A DNA stretch of 64,000 nucleotides from FEN-299 sp963727765 (GTDB taxonomy: Bacteria; Acidobacteriota; Vicinamibacteria; Vicinamibacterales; Fen-181), in NCBI GenBank assembly GCA_963727765.1, contig CAVSGZ010000013.1:124001-188000 (forward strand), read 5' to 3'. How positions within the stretch are numbered: position 1 is the first letter of the stretch; every line of letters starts with the position of its first letter. The notes beneath the pieces were generated by a model. That model saw only the letters and a program-made list of their open reading frames with translations, ran no database searches and was not told where the DNA came from. The translations under genes and the position numbers were made by a program. Shown piece after piece: positions 15,369 to 24,676 of the stretch.

Positions 15369-16607
15369 TCACTGGATGAACTCCTGCCACCACCGCCGGA
15401 ATTTCAAGCCCAGCGCCGACCACCCTCCGGCGCCCTCGGCCGGGGCGTTGCGCAGCGAGAGCATGTGGGCACGCTGCGCCAGGCCCACGGCCGTCGCAAA
15501 GGCCGGGCTGTTCACGTGGTCCGCCAGCCCGCCGCCGATGCCGGCCGGCGACCCGCGCCGGATCGGCAGGTCGAAGATCTGCTCGGCGATCTCGGGCAGG
15601 CCGTCGAGAATGGCGCCGCCGCCGGTCAGCACGATGCCCGAGTTGAGCGCCTTCTCATAGCCGGCGTGCCGGATCTCGTCCCACACCAGGTGGAAGATCT
15701 CCTCGGCCCTCGGCTGGAGCACCTCGCTGAGGATCCGCCGCCCCATCACGCGCGGGCGCCGCCCGCCGACGCTCGCCACCTCGATCGTCTCCTCTTCCTC
15801 GACCATCCCGGACAGCGCGCAGCCGCTGCGCCGCTTCAGCTTTTCCGCCTCGGGAATCGGCATCCGCAGGCCCACGGCGATGTCGTTGGTGAAGTGATCG
15901 CCGGCCACCGGGATCACGGCCGTATGCCACAGGCTGCCGCGCTGGAAGATGGCCAGGTCGGTCGTTCCGCCGCCGATGTCGAGCAGGGCCACGCCCAGCT
16001 CCTTCTCGTCGTCGGTCAGCACGGCGGTGCTGGCGGCGAGCTGCCCGGGAATCGTCCCGGCCACGTGCACCTGGGCCCGGTTCACGCAGGCCACGATGTT
16101 CTGCGTCGCGTTCACGTTTCCCGTGATGATGTGGACGTTCACCTCGAGGCGCGTGCCGGTCATGCCCTCGGGCGCCCGGATCTCGTCCTGGTCGTCCACG
16201 ACGAAGTCCTGCGGGTGGACGTGCAGGATCTGGCAGCCGGCCGGGAGCGACACGGCCTTGGCCGCGTCCATGGCGCGGTGGACGTCCTCGGCCGTGATCT
16301 CGCGGTTCTTGCCGGAGAGAGCCACGACGCCGCGGCTGTTGAACCCCTTGACGTGGAGCCCGCAGAGCGCGAGGTGCACGTTGTCGATCTCGATCCCTGC
16401 CGTCAGCTCCGCCTCGACGATCGCCTTCTTGATCGACTCCACGGCGGCCTCGAGATTGACGACGCGACCGCCGCGGATGCCGGTCGACTCGGCGACCCCC
16501 ATGCCGACGATGTTCAGCGTGTTCTCTTCTCCTGGCTCGCCGACGATGGCCGTCGTCTTCGACGTGCCTACATCGAGGCCGACCAGGTACCGTTCCCTTC
16601 GCGCCAC
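15369..16607 (-). CDS. ftsA: Cell division protein FtsA
   Basis: 412 residues from GTG 16607, chosen because GGAGGG sits just upstream and the actin-like phosphate-1 loop (YLVGLDVGTSKT) then starts at its normal place. LLDIGGGTTDLAIF (phosphate 2) and VLTGGGAIL (adenosine) follow. The C-terminus WWQEFIQ is the expected amphipathic membrane-targeting helix. It tethers FtsZ to the membrane. The upstream ftsQ ends 69 bp before the start. Confidence 0.95.
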   Translation of the reverse strand: MARRERYLVGLDVGTSKTTAIVGEPGEENTLNIVGMGVAESTGIRGGRVVNLEAAVESIKKAIVEAELTAGIEIDNVHLALCGLHVKGFNSRGVVALSGKNREITAEDVHRAMDAAKAVSLPAGCQILHVHPQDFVVDDQDEIRAPEGMTGTRLEVNVHIITGNVNATQNIVACVNRAQVHVAGTIPGQLAASTAVLTDDEKELGVALLDIGGGTTDLAIFQRGSLWHTAVIPVAGDHFTNDIAVGLRMPIPEAEKLKRRSGCALSGMVEEEETIEVASVGGRRPRVMGRRILSEVLQPRAEEIFHLVWDEIRHAGYEKALNSGIVLTGGGAILDGLPEIAEQIFDLPIRRGSPAGIGGGLADHVNSPAFATAVGLAQRAHMLSLRNAPAEGAGGWSALGLKFRRWWQEFIQ

Positions 16608-16676
16608 GCTCCCTCCGCCGCCAAGCTGCTGGCCCTGCACCGTCCTGTCACGACTCCGGCGTCGGCCGGCCGCCGG

Positions 16677-17579
16677 CTACTCCCGTCCCGACCGTCCGCC
16701 CTTCCTGCCGGCCGATGCGCGCGTCCCACCGACCGCGCGCGCCGCCCCTGCGCCCGCAGGCACCGGCGCAGCCGCCGCCTGCGACCCGACGTACACCCGC
16801 TCGCCAAACCTGAGATCGACGTAGTCGATCGCCTGCACCTGCGCGTGCAGCGTGGGCGCGAGGTCGACGTACGACTGCAGCCGCTCCAGGAACCGCTCGT
16901 CCCCGAGCCTCACTCGCGCCGTGTCCTGGTCGATGATGACGACGGCGTCGCGCGGGTCCGACACGTCGACCTGCGAGATCCGCCGGGCCAGATCGGGACG
17001 CGTGCGCACGTCCCGGAGCAGCCTCGACGCCAGTTGCGCCCGCCGCTCGTTGGTGTCGGCATCGGTGGCGGCGCCGCGCATCAGACCATCGACGATCGGC
17101 AGGTCGAAGTCGGCGTACCTCGGCCCGTACTCGTCGATCTGATCGCCGTGCTCGTCCACGAGGAACAGGTCCTCCCCCACCCGCCCAATCGCCATCGGGC
17201 GCCGCTCGAGGATGCGCACGACGATCGTCGCCGGGAGCGAGCGGCTGATCGTCGCGTCGGCCACCCACGGAGAGGCCTTGACGCGGCGCCGGTAGTCCTC
17301 GAGCCGCACGCCGAGGATGTTCTGGCCGCGGAGCCCGTCGACCAGCGCAAGCACGTCGCCCTTGGACAAGTGCCGCGTGCCGCTGACCTCGATCGTGGCC
17401 ACGCGCAGCATCGGCGCCCGCATCACCGCCACCGCGCACCACGCCGCCAAGCCCGTCGCCGCCGCAGCGGCGGCGACGACCAGCGCAACGCGCAGCCAGA
17501 GCCGCCACGGCGCGTGCCGCCGGCCGGGCTTGACCTGCGCCCGCAGGAACCGACGATCGGCAGGAAGTGTTACCGGCAC
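16677..17579 (-). CDS. ftsQ: Cell division protein FtsQ
   Basis: 300 residues: a short basic cytoplasmic end, one TM segment (about 27-52), then the POTRA domain (LRVATIEVSGTRHLSKGDVL, residues 58-125) and the beta domain. A Gly/Ala/Arg-rich tail closes the protein. It links FtsL to the divisome in the periplasm. It lies between murC and ftsA in the standard dcw order; no ddl or murB separates them here. Confidence 0.92.
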   Translation of the reverse strand: MPVTLPADRRFLRAQVKPGRRHAPWRLWLRVALVVAAAAAATGLAAWCAVAVMRAPMLRVATIEVSGTRHLSKGDVLALVDGLRGQNILGVRLEDYRRRVKASPWVADATISRSLPATIVVRILERRPMAIGRVGEDLFLVDEHGDQIDEYGPRYADFDLPIVDGLMRGAATDADTNERRAQLASRLLRDVRTRPDLARRISQVDVSDPRDAVVIIDQDTARVRLGDERFLERLQSYVDLAPTLHAQVQAIDYVDLRFGERVYVGSQAAAAPVPAGAGAARAVGGTRASAGRKGGRSGRE

Positions 17580-17607
17580 GATGACACGCCTCTCGGTCCT
17601 CTCCCGC

Positions 17608-19002
17608 TCACTGCTGTCCCGCCCTCAGTTCGGCCAGGATGGCCTCCGACGCCGCGCCAATCGAGCCGGCGCCGAGCGTCATCACGATGTCGCCGGAGGC
17701 GGCCAGCCGCGCGATTGCCGCCGGAACGTCCCGGACGTCCCGCACCACGTGCAGCGGCCCGCGGATTCCGCGCCGGATCGCCGCCGCGAGTGCGTCCAGC
17801 GTCACCCCGGGAATCGGGTCCTCGCCCGCCGCGTAGATGTCGGTCAGCACCACGACATCCGCGCCCGACAGCGCCGGGCCGAACAGGTCCATCAGCCTCC
17901 GCGTCCGCGAGAAACGGTGCGGCTGGAATACGACCACCAGCCGTCCCCCGAAGGCCGCGCGCGCCGCTCCGATCACGGCCGCGATCTCCGTCGGGTGGTG
18001 GCCGTAGTCCTCGATCACCCTGACACCGCGCGCCTCGCCGTGATCCTGGAACCGCCGCTCGGCGCCGCGGAACGCGTCGAGCGCCGCCGCGATCCGGTCG
18101 AACGGCACGCCGAGATCCAGCCCCACGGCGACCGCGGCGAGCGCGTTCTGCAGGTTGTGCCGCCCCGGCACGTGCAGGACGATCGAGCCCAGCGCGACCG
18201 GCTCGCCGCTCCCCGTGTGCACGACGGTGCACCGCCAGTCGAACCCCGATCCGGTGACGTCCACGCCGCGGTAGTGCGCGTCCGCGGCGTCCAGCCCGTA
18301 GGTCGTCACGCGCCGCGTCATCGCCGGCAGCAGCGCGCGAAGGTGCGCGTCGTCGGCGCAGGCCACGATGGTGCCGTAGAACGGCACCTTGTTCGCGAAG
18401 TCGACGAAGGCCTGCTGCAGGTCCTCGAAGTCGCGGTAGCTCTCGAGATGCTCGTGGTCGATGTTCGTCACCACCGCCACCGACGGCGTCAGCTTCAGGA
18501 ACGACCGGTCGCTCTCGTCCGCCTCGACCACCATGAACTCGCCGCGGCCCAGCCGGGCGCTGCTGCCGAACGCGCTCAGCCGCCCGCCGATGACGGCCGT
18601 CGGATCGAGCCCGCCCCGCTCCAGCACGAGGGCGATCATCGACGTCGTGGTCGTCTTGCCGTGCGCCCCGGCCACGGCCACGCTGTACTTGAGACGCATC
18701 AGCTCGGCCAGCATCTCGGCCCGGGGAATCACCGGGATGCGGCGCCTCTTGGCCTCGACGATCTCCGCGTTGGTCGGCCTGACGGCCGACGAGTACACCA
18801 CGACGTCCGCGTCCCCGACGTGCGCGGGATCGTGCCCTTCCTCGATCCGAACGCCCAACGACGCGAGGTGCGCCGTGACCGGGGACGCCGTCGCGTCCGA
18901 GCCGCTCACCACGTACCCGAGGTTGGCGAGCAGTTCGGCGATCCCGCTCATGCCGCTGCCGCCGATGCCCACGAAATGCACTCGCCTGGTCCGTCCCAGC
19001 AC
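17608..19002 (-). CDS. murC: UDP-N-acetylmuramate--L-alanine ligase
   Basis: 464 residues. The N-terminal UDP-binding loop GIGGSGMSG is at 12-20 and the ATP loop GAHGKTTTT at 112-120; VEADESDRSFL and NIDHEHLE follow. It adds L-Ala to UDP-MurNAc, the first peptide step. It starts three bases after the ftsW stop. In most dcw clusters murG lies between these two genes; it is missing here. Confidence 0.97.
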   Translation of the reverse strand: MLGRTRRVHFVGIGGSGMSGIAELLANLGYVVSGSDATASPVTAHLASLGVRIEEGHDPAHVGDADVVVYSSAVRPTNAEIVEAKRRRIPVIPRAEMLAELMRLKYSVAVAGAHGKTTTTSMIALVLERGGLDPTAVIGGRLSAFGSSARLGRGEFMVVEADESDRSFLKLTPSVAVVTNIDHEHLESYRDFEDLQQAFVDFANKVPFYGTIVACADDAHLRALLPAMTRRVTTYGLDAADAHYRGVDVTGSGFDWRCTVVHTGSGEPVALGSIVLHVPGRHNLQNALAAVAVGLDLGVPFDRIAAALDAFRGAERRFQDHGEARGVRVIEDYGHHPTEIAAVIGAARAAFGGRLVVVFQPHRFSRTRRLMDLFGPALSGADVVVLTDIYAAGEDPIPGVTLDALAAAIRRGIRGPLHVVRDVRDVPAAIARLAASGDIVMTLGAGSIGAASEAILAELRAGQQ

Positions 19003-19005
19003 GCG

Positions 19006-20106
19006 TCACTCCGTCGCCGACGCCTGCTGCGAGATGTTCAGCAGCACGCCCATGGCCACGAGGCTCACCAGCATCGACGATCCGCCGGCGCTGACAAACG
19101 GCAGCGGAATTCCCTTCGACGGCAGCAGGCCGATCACCACGCCGAGGTTCACCATCGCCTGGAGGCCGATCATCGTCGTGATGCCGACGGCCAGCAGGGC
19201 GCCGAAGGCGTCCGGCGCGCGGCGCGCCACGCGCAGCCCGCGCCAGATGATGACCGCGAAGCACAGCAGCACCGCCACCGATCCGATCAGGCCGCGCTCC
19301 TCGGCGATGACCGCGAAGATGTAGTCGCTGTGCGCCTCCGGCAGGTAGAACATCTTCTGCACGCCGGCCATGAACCCCTTGCCCCACACGCCGCCAGTCC
19401 CCACCGCGATGAGCGACTGGATGGTCTGGAATCCCTTGCCCAACGGGTCGTCGTACGGGTTGAGGAACGCGGTCCACCGCCGGACGCGGTAGGGCGACAG
19501 CAGCATCACGGCGACGAGCGGCACCGGCATGACGAGCAGCGCCGTGACCACGCGCCGGTACGACAGCCCCGCGACGAACACCATCGCGCAGACGGTGGCC
19601 AGCAGCACGAGGCCGCTCCCGTAGTCGGGCTCGACCACGATGAGCGCGACGAAGACGAGCAGCAGCGAGCCGGCCTGGATCAAGCCGGGATCGAGCGCTT
19701 CGCGTTCCTCCAGCCTGCGCTCAAGCACCGTGGCGACAAACAGGATGGCCACCAGCTTGGCGAGCTCAGACGGCTGGATGCCGAGGCTGCCGAAGCCCAG
19801 CCACCGGTGGGCGTTGTTGACGGGTCGGCAGAAGAAGACGGCGACCAGCGCGAGAACGGTCATCCCGGCGACCCACAGCAGCGCGGTACGGTTGCGGAAG
19901 CGTCGGTAGTCGATCGTCATGGCCGTGAATAGGAAGACCAGCCCGAGGGCCACCCACATGCCCTGCCGGATGACGAAGTAGCCGGGGTCGTGGATCTTCT
20001 CGCCGGCGGTCACCACCGAGGCGCTGTACACCCAGGCCATGCCGATGACGAGCAGCAGCAGGGTGGTGGTGAACAGCACCGCGTCCGATTTGAGCTTCCG
20101 AGCCAT
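19006..20106 (-). CDS. ftsW: Septal peptidoglycan glycosyltransferase FtsW (SEDS family)
   Basis: 366 residues with about ten TM segments. SEDS landmarks are visible: NNAHRWLGFGSLGIQPSE, EPDYGSG (the catalytic-type Asp loop) and the late motif SKGIPLPFVSAGGSSM. It polymerises lipid II together with the transpeptidase FtsI. It starts 198 bp after the end of murD and runs directly into murC. Confidence 0.96.
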   Translation of the reverse strand: MARKLKSDAVLFTTTLLLLVIGMAWVYSASVVTAGEKIHDPGYFVIRQGMWVALGLVFLFTAMTIDYRRFRNRTALLWVAGMTVLALVAVFFCRPVNNAHRWLGFGSLGIQPSELAKLVAILFVATVLERRLEEREALDPGLIQAGSLLLVFVALIVVEPDYGSGLVLLATVCAMVFVAGLSYRRVVTALLVMPVPLVAVMLLSPYRVRRWTAFLNPYDDPLGKGFQTIQSLIAVGTGGVWGKGFMAGVQKMFYLPEAHSDYIFAVIAEERGLIGSVAVLLCFAVIIWRGLRVARRAPDAFGALLAVGITTMIGLQAMVNLGVVIGLLPSKGIPLPFVSAGGSSMLVSLVAMGVLLNISQQASATE

Positions 20107-20237
20107 TGCGTCTCGCTCCCGCCCCCGCGTCGGCCGGGCCTACAGCGCGGTCCCGATCGATCCGAAACACCGACTGCGCGGCGTCTGCCCGTGAGCCGCC
20201 AGCAGTCATCAGTCAGCCGGGGTTGAGACACCGACCT

Positions 20238-20258
20238 CGCAGGCTGGGGCAGCCTGCG
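20238..20258. repeat. REP-like palindrome between murD and ftsW
   Basis: CGCAGGCTG and CAGCCTGCG pair perfectly over a GGG loop. Around it (20170-20315) are degenerate short repeats of the type GTCATCAGTCAGCC and GACTGCTCACGGCTCACGG. Such palindromes in dcw gaps resemble dispersed extragenic repeats. The 197-bp gap is where a short gene is not found. Confidence 0.5.
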
Positions 20259-20303
20259 TTCCCAGCGGTCAGCTCTCAAACGCGCGGGCCGACTGACGAC
20301 TGC

Positions 20304-21686
20304 TCACGGCTCACGGCGTCCGCCGTGCCCCTCCACGAGCTTCAGCACTTCCTGCTTGAAGACCCGTCCACGCTCCGCGTAATCCCGAAACATGTCGAAG
20401 CTGGAGCACGCCGGCGCCAGCACGACGATGCCATCCGGCGGCGCCGCTCCAAGCGCCGCGCGCACCGCCTCGGCCATCGATCCGGCGTCGATCACTGGTA
20501 CAACGTCCGCCAGCGCCTCGCGCACGATCCCGCCCGCCTCGCCGATCGCGATCACGGCCGATGCACGCGCGCCGATGGCGGGGCGGAGATCGCGGAAGTC
20601 GCCGCCCTTGTATCGGCCCCCGATGATTGGCACGACGCCGTGCTCGAAGCTCTCGATCGCCCGTCGCGCCGATTCGACGTTGGTGGCCTTCGAGTCGTTG
20701 ACGAAGCGGACGCCGTTCACCGTCGCCACCGGCTCCAGTGCGTGCTCGAGCCCCGTGAACCCCGACACCGCGGCGCGGATGGCTTCAGCGCTCGCGCCGG
20801 CCAGCCTGGCAATCGTCGAGGCCGCCAGCACGTCGGAGAGCAGGTGGCGCCCGATCAGCCGAACCTCGCTGACGGGCAGCAGCGGCACCTCCGCCTCGCC
20901 CTTCACGCGCCACACGATCCAACCCTCCGACACCACCGTGCCGTCGGCGAGCGCCCGGTCCAGCGCGAACAGGCGCTTGGGCGCGCGCGCCCGCCGGGTC
21001 GCCAGCCTCATCGCGGGCGCGTCGTCGGCGTTCACGACCACCCAGTCGCCCTCGCCCTGATTCGCGAACACGCGCGCCTTCGCGGCGGCGTACTCGCGCA
21101 GGTTCGCGTGCCGATCGAGATGGTCGGCCGACAGGTTCAGAAGCGCCGCGATCCACGGGTGAAAGGTGACCGTGGTCTCCAGCTGGAAACTGCTCACCTC
21201 GACCACGTGGATCGTCTCGTCCGTCGACGCGTCGACCTTGGCCGCGAGCGGGGCGCCGATGTTCCCGGCCACGGGGGCGTCGAAGCCGGCCGCGCTCAGC
21301 ATGCGGCCCACCAGCGTCGTCGTCGTCGATTTCCCCTTGGTCCCCGTGATCGCCACGATCCGGCCCCTGAGCAGGCGCGAGGCCAGCTCCAGCTCGCCGA
21401 TGATCGGCACATTCGCGCGCCGCGCGCGGACGAGCGCCGGCTGCCGCAACCGCACACCCGGACTGAGCACGACGAGGTCCGCCGACGTGAACAGCTGCGG
21501 ATCGTGCGGGCCGAGTGCCGTCGCGACGCCGGCGGCGTGCAGTCGATCGACATCCTCCAGCTCCGGCTTCAGGTCGGCCAGCGTCACCCGCGCGCCCCGG
21601 CGCGCGAGCAGCTCCGCGGCTGCGATGCCGCTGCGCGCGGCACCGACGACCACGACGCGCGAGCCAGTTACCTGAAAGTCGGACAT
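20304..21686 (-). CDS. murD: UDP-N-acetylmuramoylalanine--D-glutamate ligase
   Basis: 460 residues from ATG 21686 (a GTG one codon earlier is possible). GAARSGIAAAELL near 15-27 is the UDP-binding part, GTKGKS the ATP loop at 115-120, then NLSADHLDRH and NDSKATN. It adds D-Glu in the cytoplasm. It follows murF by 27 bp; mraY, which usually lies between the two, is absent. Confidence 0.96.
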   Translation of the reverse strand: MSDFQVTGSRVVVVGAARSGIAAAELLARRGARVTLADLKPELEDVDRLHAAGVATALGPHDPQLFTSADLVVLSPGVRLRQPALVRARRANVPIIGELELASRLLRGRIVAITGTKGKSTTTTLVGRMLSAAGFDAPVAGNIGAPLAAKVDASTDETIHVVEVSSFQLETTVTFHPWIAALLNLSADHLDRHANLREYAAAKARVFANQGEGDWVVVNADDAPAMRLATRRARAPKRLFALDRALADGTVVSEGWIVWRVKGEAEVPLLPVSEVRLIGRHLLSDVLAASTIARLAGASAEAIRAAVSGFTGLEHALEPVATVNGVRFVNDSKATNVESARRAIESFEHGVVPIIGGRYKGGDFRDLRPAIGARASAVIAIGEAGGIVREALADVVPVIDAGSMAEAVRAALGAAPPDGIVVLAPACSSFDMFRDYAERGRVFKQEVLKLVEGHGGRREP

Positions 21687-21713
21687 CACCCTTACGGTCC
21701 CCCTCGGCCCGCG

Positions 21714-23117
21714 CTATGCCGCGAAATCGGCCGTCAGCCGTTCCACGACGCGCTCGGTCCCTATCCCGCGCGATCCCTTCACCAGCACCAGGTCGCCCGG
21801 CTGCACCAGCGTGGCGGCGACCGCGGCGGCTTCGGCGCTCGTGCCGGCGTGCGTCACGGCCGACTCCGCCATGCCCCCGTCGATCGCGGCCCGTCCCATG
21901 CGGCGCGCCGGTTCCCCGCCCACCGTCAGCAGTCGCGTGATTCCCGCAGCCGCCGCGACCCGTCCGCAGGCCTCGTGCAGGGCGACGCCCTCCGGCCCGA
22001 GTTCGAGCATCTCGCCCAGCACCGCCACGCAGCGCGCGAACCGCCGCTCGCCGGCTATGACCGCGAGCGCCCCGCGCAGCGCGCTCGGGTTCGAGTTGTA
22101 CGCGTCGTCGATCACGACGACGCCGCGGCCGAGACGGACGACGTCACCCCTGTGGGCCGACGCGCGCAGCCCGCGCGCCCGCTCGGCCACCGCGTCGAGC
22201 GGAACGCCGAACTCCACCGCCACGGCGATGGCGGCCAGGACATTCCGCAGGTTCGCTTCCCCGAGCAGCGGCACCTCGATCCGCAGCGTCCCGCCCGCGG
22301 TCTCGATTCGCGCGGTCGTGCCGTCGATGCCGAGATCCTCGACGGCCGACGCCCTCACGGCCGCGCCTTCCGACGTGCCGAACGTCACGACGCGGCCGGG
22401 AAACGTCTGCACGCGCGCCATCACGCGCGCGTCGTCCGCGTTGGCCACCAGCACCGTGTGCCTCGTGGCTCCGTCGAGCACCTCCGCCTTCGCGTCGGCG
22501 ATCGCCTCGACCGACGGGAAGAACTCGAGGTGGACCTCGGCCACGTTCGTCCACACCCTCACGTCGGGCTCGGCGATGTCCACGAGCCGCCGGATTTCCC
22601 CGGCGTGGTTCATGCCCAACTCGACCACCGCCACCTCGGTCCGCTCGTCGAGTTCCAGCAGCGACAGCGGCAGGCCGATGTGGTTGTTCCTGTTGCCCGA
22701 CGACCGCATCACCCGGTAGCGCAGCCCGAGAAACGCCGCCGTGACGTCCTTCGTTGTCGTCTTGCCCGCGCTGCCGGTGATCGCCACGACGCGCGCCCCC
22801 GACTGGCGACGCACCCATTGGGCCAGCCGCTGCAGCGCCCTGGTCGTGTCGGGCACCACAACCAGCGCGCGGCCCGAAATCACTCCCGGACTGAGCGTCG
22901 GCATCGGCTCGCCGATGACGGCGCCCGACGCTCCGGCCGCGAACGCGGCCTCCACGAACTCATGCCCGTCGAACCGATCGCCCCGGATCGCGATGAACAG
23001 ATCCCCCGGTCTCAGCGTGCGCGTGTCGATCGAGACGCCCGGCACGACCGCTGCCGCCGACCCGGTCAAGAGCCGTCCGCCAACCGCGCCGATGAGGTCC
23101 CCGACCGTCCACCTCAT
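21714..23117 (-). CDS. murF: UDP-N-acetylmuramoyl-tripeptide--D-alanyl-D-alanine ligase
   Basis: 467 residues from ATG 23117, overlapping the murE stop (ATGA). The ATP loop GSAGKTTT is at 115-122, followed by GNRNNHIGLPLSLL and DDAYNSNPSAL. It adds the D-Ala-D-Ala dipeptide. The same frame stays open far upstream within murE, but the conserved N-terminal domain begins at this ATG. Confidence 0.96.
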   Translation of the reverse strand: MRWTVGDLIGAVGGRLLTGSAAAVVPGVSIDTRTLRPGDLFIAIRGDRFDGHEFVEAAFAAGASGAVIGEPMPTLSPGVISGRALVVVPDTTRALQRLAQWVRRQSGARVVAITGSAGKTTTKDVTAAFLGLRYRVMRSSGNRNNHIGLPLSLLELDERTEVAVVELGMNHAGEIRRLVDIAEPDVRVWTNVAEVHLEFFPSVEAIADAKAEVLDGATRHTVLVANADDARVMARVQTFPGRVVTFGTSEGAAVRASAVEDLGIDGTTARIETAGGTLRIEVPLLGEANLRNVLAAIAVAVEFGVPLDAVAERARGLRASAHRGDVVRLGRGVVVIDDAYNSNPSALRGALAVIAGERRFARCVAVLGEMLELGPEGVALHEACGRVAAAAGITRLLTVGGEPARRMGRAAIDGGMAESAVTHAGTSAEAAAVAATLVQPGDLVLVKGSRGIGTERVVERLTADFAA

Positions 23118-24676
23118 CGCTGCGCGTCGTCTTGCCCGGCGCGTCGGCGCTCGAGCGCCTCCTGCGCCACGGCCACGTCGTCGAACGCGATCTCGCGCTC
23201 CCCGATCACCTGGTACTGCTCGTGCCCCTTGCCGGCGATCACCACGACGTCGTCGGGCCGCGCCAGGCTGATGGCCCGGTTGATGGCAAGCTTGCGGTCG
23301 ACGATCACGAGGTGAGGCGTCGGTGTTGGCGGCGTGTACTTCGGCTGGCCCTCGCGCGACTCGGACGGCCGCGTGCGCTCGGACGGCATCGCCACGCCGC
23401 GTTTGATCTCCTCGATGATCTCCGCCGGATCTTCGCCGCGCGGGTTGTCGGACGTGATGATCACGAGATCGCTGAGCCTGGCGGCGACCGCTCCCATCAG
23501 GGGCCGCTTGGTCCGATCGCGCTCGCCGCCGGCGCCGAAGACAGTGATCAGTCGCGCGGTCGCCAGCGGCCGGGCCGTTTCGAGCAGGTTCTTCAGCGCG
23601 TCGTCGGTGTGGGCGTAGTCGACCACGACCGTGACGTCGTCGCCCGGTCCCGACACGACCTGGAAGCGGCCGGGCACGCGGTCGAGCCCCGCCAACCCAC
23701 GCGCGATCGCGGCGGTCGGCAGCCCGCAGGCCACGGCGGCGCCGATCGCGGCCAGCACGTTGTACACGTTCGGTCGGCCGACGAGCGGCGAACGAACCTC
23801 GATCGGCCCGGCTGGCGTGACGGCCTCGCAGGTGAACCCGCGAAGCGAGTAGGTGAGCGCCGAAGGATGGATGTCGGCCTGGCGGTCGATGGCGTAGGTC
23901 AGCGTCCGACCCGCGAGGCCGGCCAGCGAGGCCCCGCGCGGATCGTCGATGTTGATCACCGCGGTGCCGTCCGGCCCCAGCATCTCGAATAGACGGCGCT
24001 TGGCGGCGAAGTACGACTCCATGTCGCCGTGGAAGTCGAGGTGGTCGCGGGTGAGGTTCGTGAAGACACCGACGACGAAGCGCGTCTGGTCGACCCGGCG
24101 CTGCGACAGGGCGTGCGAGGAGACCTCCATGGCGCACGCGCCGCATCCGCGCGCGACCATCTCGCGCAGCATCTGCTGGACCTCCACCGATTCCGGCGTC
24201 GTCCGCGTGGCGGGCCGCTCCTCGCCGCCGATCCGGTACACGATCGTGCCCAGCATGCCGCAGGGGATCCCGGCGGCCTCGAACAGCGCGTTCACCAGGT
24301 AAGACGTCGTCGTCTTGCCGTTGGTGCCGGTGATGCCGACCACCGTGAGGTCCCCGGACGGATGTTGGTAGAACGCCGCGGCGAGCCGCGCCATGGCCAG
24401 CCGAGCGTCCGGCACGACGACCCACGGCGCCGTCACCTCCGGAGGGCGCGGGCGCTCGGCCACCACCGCCAGCGCACCCCGGGCCAGCGCCTGCACCGCG
24501 AACTCGACGCCGTCGTGTCTCTGTCCTTTCAGCGCCACGAACAGCGATCCGGGGGCCACGCGGCGGGAGTCGTAGGCGATCGCCTTCACGCTGCGCCCTC
24601 CGAGCGACGGGTCGGCCGGCGCGTCGAAAGCGGGAGAGGCGTCGCCGAGCGAGGCGAGGAGGTCGGCCAGGGTCAT
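23114..24676 (-). CDS. murE: UDP-MurNAc-tripeptide synthetase MurE (meso-diaminopimelate type)
   Basis: 520 residues from ATG 24676, overlapping the ftsI stop. GTNGKTTT at 117-124 binds ATP; DYAHTDDALKNLL and GKGHEQYQ are typical. The motif DNPR at 410-413 is the one that selects meso-diaminopimelate over lysine, so the peptidoglycan should be of the DAP type, as in Gram-negatives. Confidence 0.97.
   Translation of the reverse strand: MTLADLLASLGDASPAFDAPADPSLGGRSVKAIAYDSRRVAPGSLFVALKGQRHDGVEFAVQALARGALAVVAERPRPPEVTAPWVVVPDARLAMARLAAAFYQHPSGDLTVVGITGTNGKTTTSYLVNALFEAAGIPCGMLGTIVYRIGGEERPATRTTPESVEVQQMLREMVARGCGACAMEVSSHALSQRRVDQTRFVVGVFTNLTRDHLDFHGDMESYFAAKRRLFEMLGPDGTAVINIDDPRGASLAGLAGRTLTYAIDRQADIHPSALTYSLRGFTCEAVTPAGPIEVRSPLVGRPNVYNVLAAIGAAVACGLPTAAIARGLAGLDRVPGRFQVVSGPGDDVTVVVDYAHTDDALKNLLETARPLATARLITVFGAGGERDRTKRPLMGAVAARLSDLVIITSDNPRGEDPAEIIEEIKRGVAMPSERTRPSESREGQPKYTPPTPTPHLVIVDRKLAINRAISLARPDDVVVIAGKGHEQYQVIGEREIAFDDVAVAQEALERRRAGQDDAQR

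Noticed and set aside
14151..18023. A 1290-codon plus-strand open frame opposite ftsZ, ftsA, ftsQ and murC
   Set aside because: It is the antisense of four conserved genes, is rich in Arg/Pro/Ser and has no recognisable domain; a product of high G+C.
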